The position numbers were made by a program, and so were the translations under genes. From Symbiodinium natans (taxonomy: Eukaryota; Sar; Dinophyceae; Suessiales; Symbiodiniaceae), in NCBI GenBank assembly GCA_905221605.1, contig CAJNDS010002202.1:455501-519500 (forward strand): 64,000 bases of DNA. Reading direction: 5' to 3'. Numbering within the stretch: position 1 is the first letter of the stretch; each line of letters begins with the position of its first letter. The notes under the pieces are model-generated. The model saw only the letters and a list, made by a program, of their open reading frames with translations. It was not told where the DNA came from and made no database searches. Shown one piece after another: positions 43,817-54,216 of this stretch.

Positions 43817-44135
43817 AACTAATATGTTTACTATCCTCTTGGGGTTTAAATAAACCAAAAACATAAATCCCAAGGGGGATATAGAGTGAATTAGAAAATA
43901 TTTTTACTATCCTCTTGGGGGTAACATGAACAAAAATAAAACAAATTCCCAAGGGGGATATAGAGTGAATTAGCCCAAGAAAGTTTTTTTGGGTCATATG
44001 TTTACTATCCTCATGGGTTTTTTATGAACAAAAAAACCCAAAGGGGGATTTTGAGTGAATTAGCCCTAAACCCTAAACCCTAAACCCTAAACCCGAAACC
44101 CGAAACCCAAGGGGGATATAGAGTGAGTAAGCCCA
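43817..44135. repeat. Tandem element, three and a half units, last one part-replaced by CCCTAAA
   Basis: Units of about 70-80 bp run from TTTACTATCCTCTTGGGG to CCCAAGGGGGATATAGAGTG. Three units are at 43,826, 43,905 and 43,998; in the fourth the left part is replaced by CCCTAAA repeats at 44,064-44,105. A diverged single unit is at about 52,850-52,930. Confidence 0.75.
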
Positions 44136-45014
44136 AGAAAGCTTATTTTGGGGTCTGAATCCTCAATGAAATTCGCCAAGCCAAGGGATGCTGCGGACCG
44201 GGGCCCGCACAAGCATGTTTAGGGTTTAGGGTTTAGGGTTTAGGGTTTAGGGTTCAGGGTTTAGGGTTTAGGGTGAGTACAAGCTTGCCGGGGCACCCAA
44301 ATGTTCTGTCGGGTGTGTGTTTTTCTTCCTGTCGGGGATTAGGCACGCTCTCGGTGTGAGTGTGTTAGGGTGTTCGTGCGTTAGGGTGTTCGGGTGTTAG
44401 GGTGGAGGGGTTAGGGTTTATAAGGTCTAGGTAACATCCTTTTGGGGGTTTGTCAGGCGCTTGGGAGAGGCGGAGGCTTTAGGGGATTTCAGGGAATTTG
44501 TCAAGGGCCTTCACCCTACTCTGGAGTAAAGCCTGGAAAAACAGTATATACTTTTTAGGTATAAGTAGCTACAATAGGAACCCCAAAACCAAAAAATATT
44601 AAAAATTGGTACTCCAAAGCCCAGTTTAAGGCTTTTCAAATTCAGGGCTTCTCAGATATTCCAGGGGTTTTCGGGAGGCTTCTGAGCTCTGAAGGGGACC
44701 AGTTAGAAGCCTTGAGGAGTCCTTGTCAGGTTGAGGGCTTAGGGCTTAGGGATTAGGGCTTAGGGCTAAGGGCTTAGGGCTTAGGGCTTAAGGCTTAGGG
44801 TTTAGGACTTAGGGCTTACGGTTTAGGGCTTAGGGCTTAGGGCTTAGGGTCTAGGGCTTAGGGTTTAGGGTTCAGGTTTTTGCAGCATTCGGGGGTTGAG
44901 GGCTGCAGAACTACAATGTGGCGTAGCAGGGGGGGGGGGGGCAAAAGCTGCTAATGCCTTGCAGTAAATCCGACCATGTCAGGCCGGAAACGAACCAGAG
45001 GCAAAATACCCGCT

Positions 45015-45100
45015 GGCTCTTAGTAGGGAATGAGGGAAATAGGGCCCTATATAGACCCTTTAAGGGTTTACATAGGGTACCTCATTCCCTACTAAGAACC
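45015..45100. mobile_element. Family 5 fold-back element
   Basis: Inverted ends GGCTCTTAGTAGGGAATGAGG and CCTCATTCCCTACTAAGAACC around ATATAGACCCTTTAAGGG. Related elements lie at 55,161-55,221 (as an intron) and 62,227-62,317. Confidence 0.75.
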
Positions 45101-45276
45101 TACTTAGAAACAGCCAGAATAAGGCGCCAGAACCAGTTCGTTTTAAGGTGTGGGGCCTGGGGCCTAGGGAGTTGTTTGGGGGTCGGAGGGCGTGAGGGTT
45201 GGGTGTAAGGTTAGGGTTGAGGGTTAAAGTGAAGGTAGGGCTTGTAGGGTTCAGGGCTTGATAGGGCTTCAGGGCT

Positions 45277-45420
45277 TTAAGAACATCCCGCAAGCCTCCT
45301 AAAAAGGTGCGCCAGCCTTGTAGGGGGTGGTGTCCACCACGATGGCTGCTTTCGAGGAAAGTAGGCCCTGTCCCGACGGAGGTTGCATTCGAAGGGGGGT
45401 TCTGTGCGGGTCCCATTCTG
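45277..45420 (-). CDS. Terminal exon candidate
   Basis: Minus frame NGTRTEPPFECNLRRDRAYF then PRKQPSWWTPPPTRLAHLFR and a TAA stop at about 45,277. Unknown, basic protein. Confidence 0.4.
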   Translation of the reverse strand, partial: QNGTRTEPPFECNLRRDRAYFPRKQPSWWTPPPTRLAHLFRRLAGCS

Positions 45421-45706
45421 CAGGGTTCTGACGTATGGGCCCTTGGGTTCGTCTTTAAGGGCCCATAGTAAGGGACCATGCAACTACCCCAAGAGACTGA
45501 GGTTGTATAGGGCTAAGGGAACCAAGGGATGGCAAGGGTATTTTGGGTTGAAGGTTTCGGGTTCAGCGTTTAGCGGGGCTTAAGCTCAACATGCACGTGT
45601 GGTTAGGGTTTATAATGAACATGCACGTGTGGTTAGGGTTTATAATTAGGGCTCAGGGTTTAGGGTTCAGGATTCAGGGTACAGGACTTAGGGAATATGA
45701 GATCCC

Positions 45707-45776
45707 TTAAGAAAGCAACCCCTTGAACGACATCCTTGCCGTTCTCTGGCGAGCTTCGGGTCGAGCTTCCTCTTCT
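45707..45776 (-). CDS. Terminal exon after the family 1 composite element
   Basis: Immediately after the AG end of the element: EEARPEARQRTARMSFKGLL S and TAA at 45,707. Probably spliced from 46275-46183 across the family 1 and family 2 elements; the phase could not be fixed. Confidence 0.4.
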
Positions 45777-46072
45777 CTTGGTAGCCCAGTAACCAGATTA
45801 TCATGAGGGCACCCATTTTTCTGGTTGGTTATGTTATAAGGGAACCCAGAGCAATAGCCCAGTAACCATACTATAACGAGGGCACCCTTTATTTGGTTGG
45901 TTACTTTATAAGGGAACCCAGAGCAAAAAAGGGGTAAACTTCTTTGGTTGGTTACTTTGTAAGGGAACCCAGAGCCAAAAAAAGGGTAAAGGGTACCTTT
46001 TTGGTTGGTTCCTTTATAAGGGAACCCAGAGAGCCCAAAAAAAGGGGTAAAGGGTACCATTTGGCTACCAAG
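45777..46072. mobile_element. Family 1 composite element, four internal core repeats
   Basis: Starts CTTGGTAGCCCAGTAACC and ends GGCTACCAAG but is 296 bp: the core GGTTGGTTACTTTATAAGGGAACCCAGAG is repeated about four times, and a second TAGCCCAGTAACCATA start lies at 45855. A 130-codon minus ORF across it is a read-through of the repeats and not a gene. It abuts a family 2 element at 46080. Confidence 0.75.
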
Positions 46073-46079
46073 TCTTAGA

Positions 46080-46180
46080 CTTACTTCTCCAATGACCAAG
46101 GGGAAAACAGGTTAAATTTTAATATTCCTACTATATAAGCAAACCCAAAAAGTTTAAAGTTCAACTAAAGGCGAAGTAAG
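46080..46180. mobile_element. Family 2 inverted-repeat element, copy 2
   Basis: Nearly identical to the copy at 17.5 kb; target-site duplication TAGA at 46076-46079 and 46181-46184. It sits between a family 1 composite and a strong exon candidate (46183-46275), so is probably intronic. Confidence 0.85.
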
Positions 46181-46182
46181 TA

Positions 46183-46275
46183 GAGCGCAGGGCGGGCCGA
46201 AGTTGCGCGCTTGGATTTGGAGTCCAGCTTCTTCACACAGTGCTGGCAGCTGTGTGTCCCTTGCGATCACCTCAT
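46183..46275 (-). CDS. Exon candidate, unknown protein
   Basis: Minus frame EVIARDTQLPALCEEAGLQI then QARNFGPPCA, bounded by a TTTAGGG array and a family 2 element. Confidence 0.5.
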
Positions 46276-46582
46276 TAGGGTTTAGGGTTTAGGGTTTAGG
46301 GTTTAGGGCTTGCTGTAGTGTTTAGGGTTTAGGGTGATTAGGCAGAGGACGTGGCGGTGGCGCCTCCCTCAGGAAAACCCGTCGGCGTCCTGGTGCAGCT
46401 TCCTCCTCCCGCAACCCCCCTCTCAATACACCAACGCCCGACTTTCAAGCCTTAACCTGAAGCGCAGCGGATCTCGTAGTAGAATCTTACAACCAACGCA
46501 CCCCCTTCAAAAAAAAAAGAAAAACAAAAATTGAAATTAGGGAAGAACTCTAAAATCCTAAGCCCCCCCCCCCTAACAAACA

Positions 46583-46831
46583 AATGACTTGAAGCCATGG
46601 AAGCTTGTGGACCTCGAAGCTAGAAGTTGAGGTTCCAAAACCCAGGAAAAAGTAGGTCGCTTGGGAGAAACAGGGTTTGGGGAAAAGAACGCGGTTCCCG
46701 AACAAAGGGTTTTGCACGATGCCTTTTTTTTTGTGTACGGGTTCCCCAGAGATGCAGAATTGTAGAACCAGGTTATCGTTGTAGAAAAGCGGCTTTGAGA
46801 ACTTGCCGTATATGAGCCAGAAGCTCACCAA
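46583..46831 (-). CDS. Possible first exon, unknown protein
   Basis: ATG at 46831; 83 codons beginning MVSFWLIYGKFSKPLFYNDN and containing LQFCISGEPVHKKKGIVQNP, ending at a CTTCAA|GTCATTTG donor. Less GC-rich than other islands. No domain recognised; the next exon may be 46430-46335 (GLREEEAAPGRRRVFLREAP). Confidence 0.45.
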
Positions 46832-46954
46832 ATCCTATAACCTGAACCCTAAATCCTATAAACCCAATAAACCCATAAACCCATAAACCCTACAAACCCC
46901 ATAAATTCTAAACCCTATAAACCCCACACACCCTCACCCCTAAACCCTCAGCCC

Positions 46955-47030
46955 GAAGGCCCGGAGTTTGGAAAGCCTCGTCCCGAAGCGTGCAGTAGTA
47001 GCTCCAGATGCTATCCTGTGCGCGCTGTTA
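46955..47030 (-). CDS. Exon candidate, strand uncertain
   Basis: Minus frame AQDSIWSYYCTLRDEAFQTP. The plus frame SLESLVPKRAVVAPDAILCA is also open. Confidence 0.3.
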
Positions 47031-47215
47031 GGGTGTGTCGAGGGTTTTAGGGTGTCGGATTTAGGCCGTATACCCCAAACCCTAAATCCCTAAACCCTCT
47101 CTAGCACATGACAATTTAAGCATGAATGAAATTCGTTGGCAAGTCACAAGTATTCGTGGGCAAGGCCCGTTTGGTGTTTGAGATTGAAATCGGCTGTGTG
47201 GAGAATGTTACCTAA

Positions 47216-47335
47216 ACCCTAAACCCTAAACCCTAAACCCTAAACCCTAAACCCTAAACCCTAAACCCTAAACCCTAAACCCTAACCCTAAACCCTAACC
47301 CTAAACCCTACACCCTAAACCCTAAACCCTACATG
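47216..47335 (-). repeat. CCCTAAA array
   Basis: About 16 units with CCCTAACCCTAAA slips; followed at 47,456-47,515 by a CCCAAAA variant array. Confidence 0.9.
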
Positions 47336-47616
47336 CTTTGGGATTATCTGGGGTGGTGGGCATTTTCCTAGCCCGAGGCACCAAGCTCGACTAGAGACTG
47401 CACCACCCAGGAGCTGCTGAACCCTAAACCGCCTAGTCTACATGCCTAAACACAAAACCCAACACCCAACACCCAAAACCCAAAACCCAAAACCCAAAAC
47501 CCAAAACCCAAAACCACCCAAAAGCCTATCCTTACCCTAAACCCTATAGCCCTTGGGGTTTAAGGTTTCGGGTTTGGGGTCTATAGGAAGGGTTCAGAGT
47601 TAAGGAAACTTACCCA

Positions 47617-47685
47617 TTCTGGCCGGGGAGCCTTCGCTGGCACGGAATGCTTATAAAAGCAAAAGCTGCAAGCTCGGAATTCCTA
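47617..47685 (-). CDS. Exon with perfect GTAAGT donor
   Basis: Minus frame ACSFCFYKHSVPAKAPRPEW ending at TGG|GTAAGT, the best match to a consensus donor in the window. Confidence 0.45.
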
Positions 47686-48132
47686 AAGGGTTTAGGGTTT
47701 AGGGTTTAGGGTTTGGGGTTTAGGGTTTAGGGTTTAGGGCTTAGGGTGTAGGGTCTATAGGGTTTAGGGTTTAGGGTTTGGTGTTTGCGGCTTAGGGCTT
47801 GGGTTTTGGGTGGTTGAGGTCTAGGGTTTAGGGTTTCGGGGTTTTGGGGTTCGGTCATTCCAGGGAGCCAACTTTACATACCAACGGGTATGTGTTGTGC
47901 AGTTGATGGCATCTATGCATGTAACCCTAAGAGTTCATGTACCTTACTACTATATACTTGGGCCCCAACAGTCCGTATACAGGAGGTACTTTAAGGCCCA
48001 AGCATAGCCTATAGGTACACGGACCCTTGGGGTAAGGCTTCGAAGGGGACAATCTGGGCAATCCTCAACCTTACACCCGAAACCCTAAATCCTATACACC
48101 CTAAACCCTAAACCCTAAACCCTAAACTCTAC

Positions 48133-48198
48133 CAGCCGTTGGAGCACGCGGCCTTATCCGCGTCGATGACGGCCAAATCAAAGGGGCCATCCTCTCAC
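48133..48198 (-). CDS. O-methyltransferase family exon
   Basis: Minus frame EDGPFDLAVIDADKAACSNG then W, ending at a CTG|GTAGAG donor. FDLAxIDADKA is the signature strand and metal-binding loop of SAM-dependent O-methyltransferases of the caffeoyl-CoA/catechol type (DADK acidic residues). Only this exon is recognisable; upstream and downstream exons could not be assigned, so it may be part of a gene or a fragment. Confidence 0.5.
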
Positions 48199-49531
48199 TG
48201 AACCCTAAACCCTAGCCCTAAACCCTAAACCCTAAACCCCAAACCCTAAACCCCAAACCCTAAACCCTAAACCCCAAACCCTAAACCCCAAACCGTCAAC
48301 CCTAAACCCTATACCCTAATCAGGTTTCCTATGTGTGGCCACCTTGTAGCCAGAGCTAGCTCGACATGGATTTGAAATTGGTAATATCAGAGGCCCCCCC
48401 CTCAACTCTCGCGAAGTACCCAAAACCTTACATGTACCTACTAGCCAGTAGTACCCAAACGGTCCATGTACCTATAAAGTCGGCTCTCAAACCTCAAGAC
48501 AGACTGCATATTAGCTACTTTGGTGTCCGGGTATTCCTCTAGATCCCCAGCTTACCTAGGAATGATAAGCGAACCCAAAACCCTAAACCCTAGCCCTAAA
48601 CCCTAAACCCTAAACCCTAAACCCTAAACCCTAAACCCTAAACCCTGAACCCTGAACCCTAAACCCTTTTGGGCTCAAACAGCAGTTGTTACGGAACACC
48701 GAAGCCTCAAAACAAAAGGGGGACCCAGTCCCGACTCTGGGGCTATTACGGGAAATCCGGTTTAGGGTTTAGGGTTTAGGGTTTAGGGTTTAGGGTTTAG
48801 GGTTTAGGGTTTAGGGTTTAGGGTTTAGGGTTTAGGGCCCCTCCCAGAGCACCCCCGACTCAAGAACCCCCTTAGAATGTGCCGGAACCCTAAACCCTGA
48901 ACCCTAAGCCCTAAACCCTGAACCTTAAAACCCTAAACCCGAAACCCTAAGCCCTGAACCCTAATCCTGAGACCCTGAAACCCTGATGTTCTGAAGCCCT
49001 AAACCCTGAACCTGAACCCACCTTGGCATTTGCATCGGGTTTACGGGTTTGCGGGTTTGTGTTTTAGGGTTTTAGGGCTTCAGGGGTCAGGATTTTACGG
49101 CTTTAGGGGTTAAGGGAGGGACTAGGGTTAAGGGTTTAGGCTTTAGGCTTTAGGCTTTAGGGTTTAGGGTTTAGGGTTTTAAGGTTTAGGGTTGTAGGGT
49201 GTGCATTTGGGCTGCAAGTCTGAAGGCTTTAGGGCATTACTTGGAGGTTCAAGGTACTTATAACCCCAATCATAACTGCACTTTTCAGCCCCCCAAGTCC
49301 CCTAAGTAGGTGAGAAGTAGACTTATAACCCTAAACCCTAAACCCTAAACCCTAAACCCTAAACCCTAAACCCTAAACCCTAAACCCTAAACCCTAAACT
49401 GTTTTCTGGGTGCACGCTGAGAGTGGTGGGAGTCTCATGGAGGCTCCTCAGCCCAAGCTTTCGCAAGAGGCATCCTTGGGTACCCAAAAGAAGAACCAGA
49501 AGAAAGAGTTCCCGAAGCCTTATACCCTAAC

Positions 49532-49633
49532 CTTACTTCTCCAATGACCAAGGGGAAAAAAGGTTAAACTTTAATATTCCTACTATATAAGCAAACCCAA
49601 AAAAGTTTAAAGTTCAACTAAAGGCGAAGTAAG
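49532..49633. mobile_element. Family 2 inverted-repeat element, copy 3
   Basis: Same 102-bp element; flanks TAAC and TAGC are a one-mismatch duplication. It lies just downstream of the TAG stop at 49650 on the minus strand. Confidence 0.8.
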
Positions 49634-49649
49634 TAGCTGGCCGTAAACC

Positions 49650-49755
49650 CTAAGAAATGGAACTCGTATCCCGGCTCGCCTGCTTGGCACTGCCGGACTT
49701 CAGGTAGTCTAGGGCCTCGGCCACGCGTGAAAGCGAAAGAAGGGCTTGAACCCGC
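49650..49755 (-). CDS. Terminal exon, unknown protein
   Basis: Minus frame LRRRVQALLSLSRVAEALDY then LKSGSAKQASRDTSSIS and TAG at 49,650. It is preceded by a C-rich tract and GGGCCTGAG acceptor, or is fused through that tract into a continuous Pro-rich ORF from 49,985. Confidence 0.55.
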
Positions 49756-49777
49756 CTTCTCAGGCCCGGGGAGTGGG

Positions 49778-49862
49778 GTGGGTCGGGGGGGGGGGGGGGG
49801 GGTGTGGAGGGGGGGGGGGGGGGTGGGGAGGAGGGGTAGGGGGGGGTGGGGGGGGGGGGGGT
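49778..49862 (+). repeat. G-homopolymer cluster (C tract on minus)
   Basis: Four or more runs of 8-17 G separated by T, GA or AGG. On the minus strand it is a C-rich pyrimidine tract between two exon candidates, or else codes a Pro-rich linker in one continuous ORF (49,985-49,650). Confidence 0.85.
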
Positions 49863-49865
49863 GGC

Positions 49866-50037
49866 AATTGCGTACTTCGAAGCTTGTGCCTTTGTGATTA
49901 CTGACAGGAGTTTCACACACACGCGAACTGAAGTCTTTATGGATGTACATCCTCCTAATCCTGTGAACCTCGTGGGTGGAATCACTTAAGTAGGGTACAA
50001 CTCTATGGATATCATTGAGGGACGCACTGTCACGCAT
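49866..50037 (-). CDS. Exon candidate, two good frames
   Basis: One frame starts ATG at 50037 (MRDSASLNDIHRVVPYLSDS then THEVHRIRRMYIHKDFSSRV); the other reads TSVRVCVKLLSVITKAQASK and continues into the terminal ORF. Splice phase would decide. Confidence 0.4.
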
Positions 50038-50079
50038 GGGGTTAAAGAGGATTGACGGTTTGGGGGCTTAAGGTTTAGG

Positions 50080-50190
50080 GCCAAGAGGTTGAAGCACTTG
50101 CTGTACAGCTCAGTCATTGGCATTTGGGGTTCAAGGCGTTGTGCAAATAACGACCCTGGACCCAAGCCACTACTGACCCCGAACTTCTAG
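50080..50190 (-). CDS. Exon candidate, unknown protein
   Basis: Minus frame VSSGLGPGSLFAQRLEPQMP then MTELYSKCFNLLALN. Confidence 0.45.
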
Positions 50191-50441
50191 TGAGGGTCCA
50201 GGGAATACGGCTTAGGGCCTAGAATTCTTAACGCACGTAGTCGTTACACCCATCATGGAGCCACCAACCACACATATACACACAACCAAAATAATAGCCC
50301 CTACATCCTACCGATTTAGCCTGAGCAGCCTAAACTCTACATCCTAACCCCGTTGAGACCCTAAACCCTAAACTCTAAACACTAAACCCTAGGCCCCTAA
50401 ACCCTAAACCCTAAACCCAAAACCCCGTAACCCTCTTGAGG

Positions 50442-50521
50442 CCCAAGGTGTCTCTCAGACGCAGACAGGGCCGACTACGGATCGAATCTTCTGCCTCGGC
50501 ATCGCAACGGCCTACAGTTAC
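50442..50521 (-). CDS. Exon candidate, strand uncertain
   Basis: Minus frame VTVGRCDAEAEDSIRSRPCL then RLRDTLGLK; the plus frame EAQGVSQTQTGPTTDRIFCL is also open. Confidence 0.35.
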
Positions 50522-51283
50522 AGGGCTTAGGGTTTAGGGTTTAGGGCTTAAAAGGGCTTAGGGCTTAGGGTTTAGGGTTTAGGGTTCAGGGTTTAGGGTT
50601 TAGGGTTTAGGGCTTTAGGGCTTAGGGTTTAGGGTTTAGGGCGTAGGGTTTAGGGGTTGCCTGAAACCTCAACTTGCAGGGTTTTATGAGAGCTTCAAGG
50701 TTTGTGGGTAAGATTCAGGGTTGCATCAGATGCAACATATTTTGCATGGGTATTTCCCAAACTAGGATCGCCCTACATATACACCAAAATACTAACTATA
50801 ATCCCCACCAAAAAGAGTGCCCCCTATCTTCGGACACCCCCCCCCCCCCCCACATGATAATCCAACTCCTCAAAGTAGCTAAAACCCAAAACCCAAAACC
50901 CAAAACCCTAAACCCTAAACCCTAAACCCCAAACCCTAAACCCTAAACCCAGATAGAGAGCCAGAGATGCTGCGGCAATGAAAGCTCCCTAAGCCGTAAA
51001 GCCAGCCTGCTCCCCAAGCCCAGGCCGCCAAACCCTAAACCCTAAACCCTGAACCCTAAACCCTAAACCCTACACCCTCAACCCTGAACCCTAAACCCAC
51101 TTCATCAGTTACCCTACACCCTAAACCCTAAACCCTAAACCCTAAACCCACTTCATCAGCTACCCTAAACCCGAAATCCTAAACCCTAAACCCTCAACCC
51201 TAAAACTTAAACCCTCAACCCTAAGCCTCTGAGGCTCCTACCCGTGCGAGCTGCGCGCCCAGTACCTTCAGGTCTCAAGCTCA

Positions 51284-51321
51284 CCCAAAGGGTCCTATGT
51301 AGGCTCTTAGGACCCTTTGGG
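51284..51321. mobile_element. Family 8 remnant, ends only
   Basis: CCCAAAGGGTCCTATGTAGG followed directly by CTCTTAGGACCCTTTGGG: the two inverted ends of the 61.3-kb element with the middle deleted. Confidence 0.6.
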
Positions 51322-51736
51322 TCAGGGGTTGTGGGATGGGGGGGGGGGGGGGGTGTTTAAGGGTTTCGGGTTTAGGCTTTGGGGGTTTAGGGTTTAGGGT
51401 GTTTAGGGTTTTAAGGGTTTTTAGTGTTTTTAGGGTTTAGGGTTTGACGGTTTAGGGTATTTAGGGTTTAAGGGTTCTAGGTTTCGGGCAGTGTTTAGTG
51501 TCTTAAGGCTTCAAGGTTGTGGAGCTTTGGGTTTAGGGATTTGGTTTTGGGGGGTTTAAGGAGTTTAGGCTTTAGGGTAGTCTTAGGGTCTTAGAGCTTT
51601 AGGGGTATCAAAGGGGTTGAAGTTTTAGGGTTTAGAGTTTAGGGCGATTGCTCAAACGAAGGAAGCCCCTTATGGTCTAGGACTCCCAGGACTTTATCAG
51701 GGTGGTGGCAAACCCTAAACCCTAAACCCTAAACCC

Positions 51737-51871
51737 TGGGCGAAGGCTCTCAGCTCTAATTCCCAAGAACCAAAGAAGAGCAAGAACTGAACGTCGCTTA
51801 ACCCTGAGACTCTCAGGACTCTTATTTGAGGCGTGTTTTTGAAGACCATGGTTTTGTTGGGGGGCGGCCAT
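51737..51871 (-). CDS. First exon with signal anchor
   Basis: ATG at 51871-51869; MAAPQQNHGLQKHASNKSPE then a basic stretch VKRRSVLALLWFLGIRAESL, a short hydrophobic segment typical of a type II signal anchor or targeting signal. Ends near 51,737 at a CAGG|GTTTAGGG donor built from telomere-type sequence. May head a minus gene with exons at 51.2, 51.0, 50.5, 50.1, 50.0 and 49.7 kb. The plus alternative stops. Confidence 0.5.
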
Positions 51872-52242
51872 TTTCTGCCGCTCAACCCTAAAACCTAAGA
51901 CCTAAAACCGAAACCCCAAACCCTGAACCTTGAACCCTAAGCCCTACACCTTGTGGGACGGGCCCCAGCCAGTCGATAGTTGAGCACCCAGATCTTCCAA
52001 CAGCCAGGGTATATTCTTTAAATTCTTGAGGATCTTGTGATGACTTCGTTAATGACAGAACAGAACAGAAGTAAAGCTACCTCTACCATTATGGCTGAGG
52101 GAATATTCCTTGGCTAAGTACGTTGAAACAGATCAGGGGCTCTTGCTCTACCTAGTGTCGAGTGCTGTCCCAGAGGCCAACAATACCTGACAACATGTAG
52201 GGTTTAGGGTTTAGGGCTTAGGGCTTAGGGTTCATATAGGGT

Positions 52243-52605
52243 TTGGGGTTTACGCCTGCAATTGCATTTTTTGTTGCTTCAGAGCCCTCCGGCTGTAAGA
52301 TGCCAAGCCCCGTCGCGACTCCTATACAGAGTCGGATCTTCTCCGAAGATTCCACGCGCAGACTGGCGTTCAAGTCCCACACGTTGGTAGCCTCTCGTCC
52401 GCCAGCAGGAGTCGCAGCAGCCAGCACGCCACCTGCAGCGCTCGCAACCGCGGCGGAACTGCCAGAGAAGCTCCTGAATCAGCCCCTGCTTCAGTCTGGC
52501 TGGCTGCTTCTCCGCCGAGTTGATACACCACTTCCTCTCTTCTTGCCGGCCTGGAATTTCGCAGCAGCTAGGGGGGCTGCGGCTTGGACTTGCACAGGCA
52601 GTAAA
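52243..52605 (+). CDS. Long non-repetitive exon candidate, strand uncertain
   Basis: Plus frame open for 121 codons, with a strong acceptor CATTTTTTGTTGCTTCAG at 52,263-52,280 followed by EPSGCKMPSPVATPIQSRIF and an Ala/Pro-rich segment. On minus a 250-bp frame (WDLNASLRVESSEKIRLCIG) ends at a GC|GTAAAC donor. It is the largest unique island. Confidence 0.35.
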
Positions 52606-53042
52606 CCCTAAACCCTAAACCCCTAAACGATAAACCCTAAACCCTACTCCCTAAACCCTAAACCCCAAACCCCAAACCCTAAACCCGAAACCCTACACCC
52701 TGAAAAACAAAACCCTGAACCCTGTTGGACGGCTCTCCAAGGCTAGGGTTTCGGTTTGGGATGTTCCCCCCCTTATGCTAGCAATACTTCATATTTAGGG
52801 TTTAGGGTTTAGGGTTTAGGGTTGGTGCCCCCTATCTATACTCCCATTAGAACCTTAAGAAACATAGTGTTCTTCGTATCCTCTCGTGTTTTGTATGAAC
52901 AAAACAAAACTCAATCCCAAGGGGGTTTAGGGTTCAGGGCTACTGGACCCGGCAGCAACCTAGAAAAAAAGGGTACCCTTTTTGTTTTTAAGGGGATTCT
53001 AAGGGAACCCCAACCCTAAACAAAAAGAAAAAAGGGCCTACT

Positions 53043-53152
53043 CCCGGTCCTAGACACAGCTTCCTCCGAGATCCGCGCTGTTTCCCGAAGTCCGCCAAGT
53101 AGGAGTCAATCTCGAGAGTGACTACCTGGTGCTTGCCGGGCTGAGGAAAGCC
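53043..53152 (-). CDS. Exon candidate, strand uncertain
   Basis: Minus frame FPQPGKHQVVTLEIDSYLAD then FGKQRGSRRKLC; the plus frame RSALFPEVRQVGVNLESDYL is equally open. Confidence 0.4.
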
Positions 53153-53881
53153 TAAACCATAAACCCTAAACCCTGAACCCTAAACCCTAAGATCCTGCGA
53201 GGTCAGCTCTAAAATCCCCGGGTCTCCAAACCCGAAACCCTATACACCTGGGGTATTATGCCTACACTTCCGCAAGCCCCCAAAGCTTAGGGCTTAAGGG
53301 CTTCAGGACTTTATAGGTTGGGTAAAGGCTTTAGGGCGTCCGGCTAAGGGCTGTAGGGTTCAGGACTTTGCAGGTGCAGAGTTTCGGGCTTACCCTAAAC
53401 CCTAAACCCTATAGCCCTAAACCCTTGCAGGAAAACACCAACACACTGATGGCATGCCCTGAGATCCTCAACTCCTCTGCCCCGAGACCTCCGCCAGATC
53501 ATCCAAGGGAAAGTTCAGGGTTTGGGTTTGGGGTTTCGGGCTTGGGGTTTGGGGCTTAGGGTTTGGGCTTTGTGGTTTAGAGTTTGGGGTTTATATGGGG
53601 TTTGGGGTAAGGCTTTGGGGTTGGGGTTTAGGGTTTGGTGCTTAGGGCGAATATCTTATTACTATGATTCAGGGCATACTCCTGAATTAGGAGGTGTCGG
53701 AAGAGCTGGGCACGTTGCCTTCGCCTATCCTTTATATTGAGGGGCTATGGGCTATCATGTTTTTTGTGCTTATTCTGGTTCATACTCCGATTTCTGTCAT
53801 TCTTACGATCACCCTCAAGGGAATCTTCACTGATTTGTGATTGAGAATTCAGAGCCCTAGCGAAGGGATTCGGATGGTTTT

Positions 53882-53956
53882 AGGGTGCAGGAGTTCAAAA
53901 AAGTGCTAAGTCCTACCGATGCCCTTGGCCAGGCCTTGGCGTCTTGGGGCATGGCC
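53882..53956 (-). CDS. Exon candidate after a CT-tract acceptor
   Basis: After TCTCGTTGCCAG the minus frame reads AMPQDAKAWPRASVGLSTFL. The plus frame (EFKKVLSPTDALGQALASWG) runs into the GA repeat. Confidence 0.3.
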
Positions 53957-53981
53957 TGGCAACGAGAGAGATTTGAGGGCA

Positions 53982-53982
<1 letters not shown>

Positions 53983-54016
<34 letters not shown>

Positions 54017-54103
54017 AAGAGAGATAGAGAAACACGAAAAGAAAGCGACAGAGAGAGAGAGAGAGAGAGAAAGAAAGAGAGAGAAAGAAAGAGAGATAGA
54101 TAA
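53983..54103 (+). repeat. GA-rich microsatellite (CT tract on minus)
   Basis: GAGAGA with AAAG interruptions. On the minus strand it is a long CT tract that leads to CTCTCGTTGCCAG (ending at 53,957), a good splice acceptor for the exon candidate just downstream. Confidence 0.9.
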
Positions 54104-54116
54104 AGGGGGTTTAGGT

Positions 54117-54216
54117 TGGGATGTTCCCCCTTATACTAACAGTCCTGAATAGGGATTATAGTAACCCCCATTATGAATCCCAACTAAGGACTGCTAGTAT
54201 GAGGTGGAACATCCCA
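54117..54216. mobile_element. Family 7 fold-back element
   Basis: Inverted ends TGGGATGTTCCCCCTTATAC and GTATGAGGTGGAACATCCCA around AATAGGGATTATAGTAACC. A solo half-copy lies at 52,755-52,796. Confidence 0.7.

Noticed and set aside
45707-46099. 130-codon minus ORF with repeated SGFPYKVTNQ
   Set aside because: The repeats are the tandem core of the composite family 1 element; only the last 20 or so codons may be exon.
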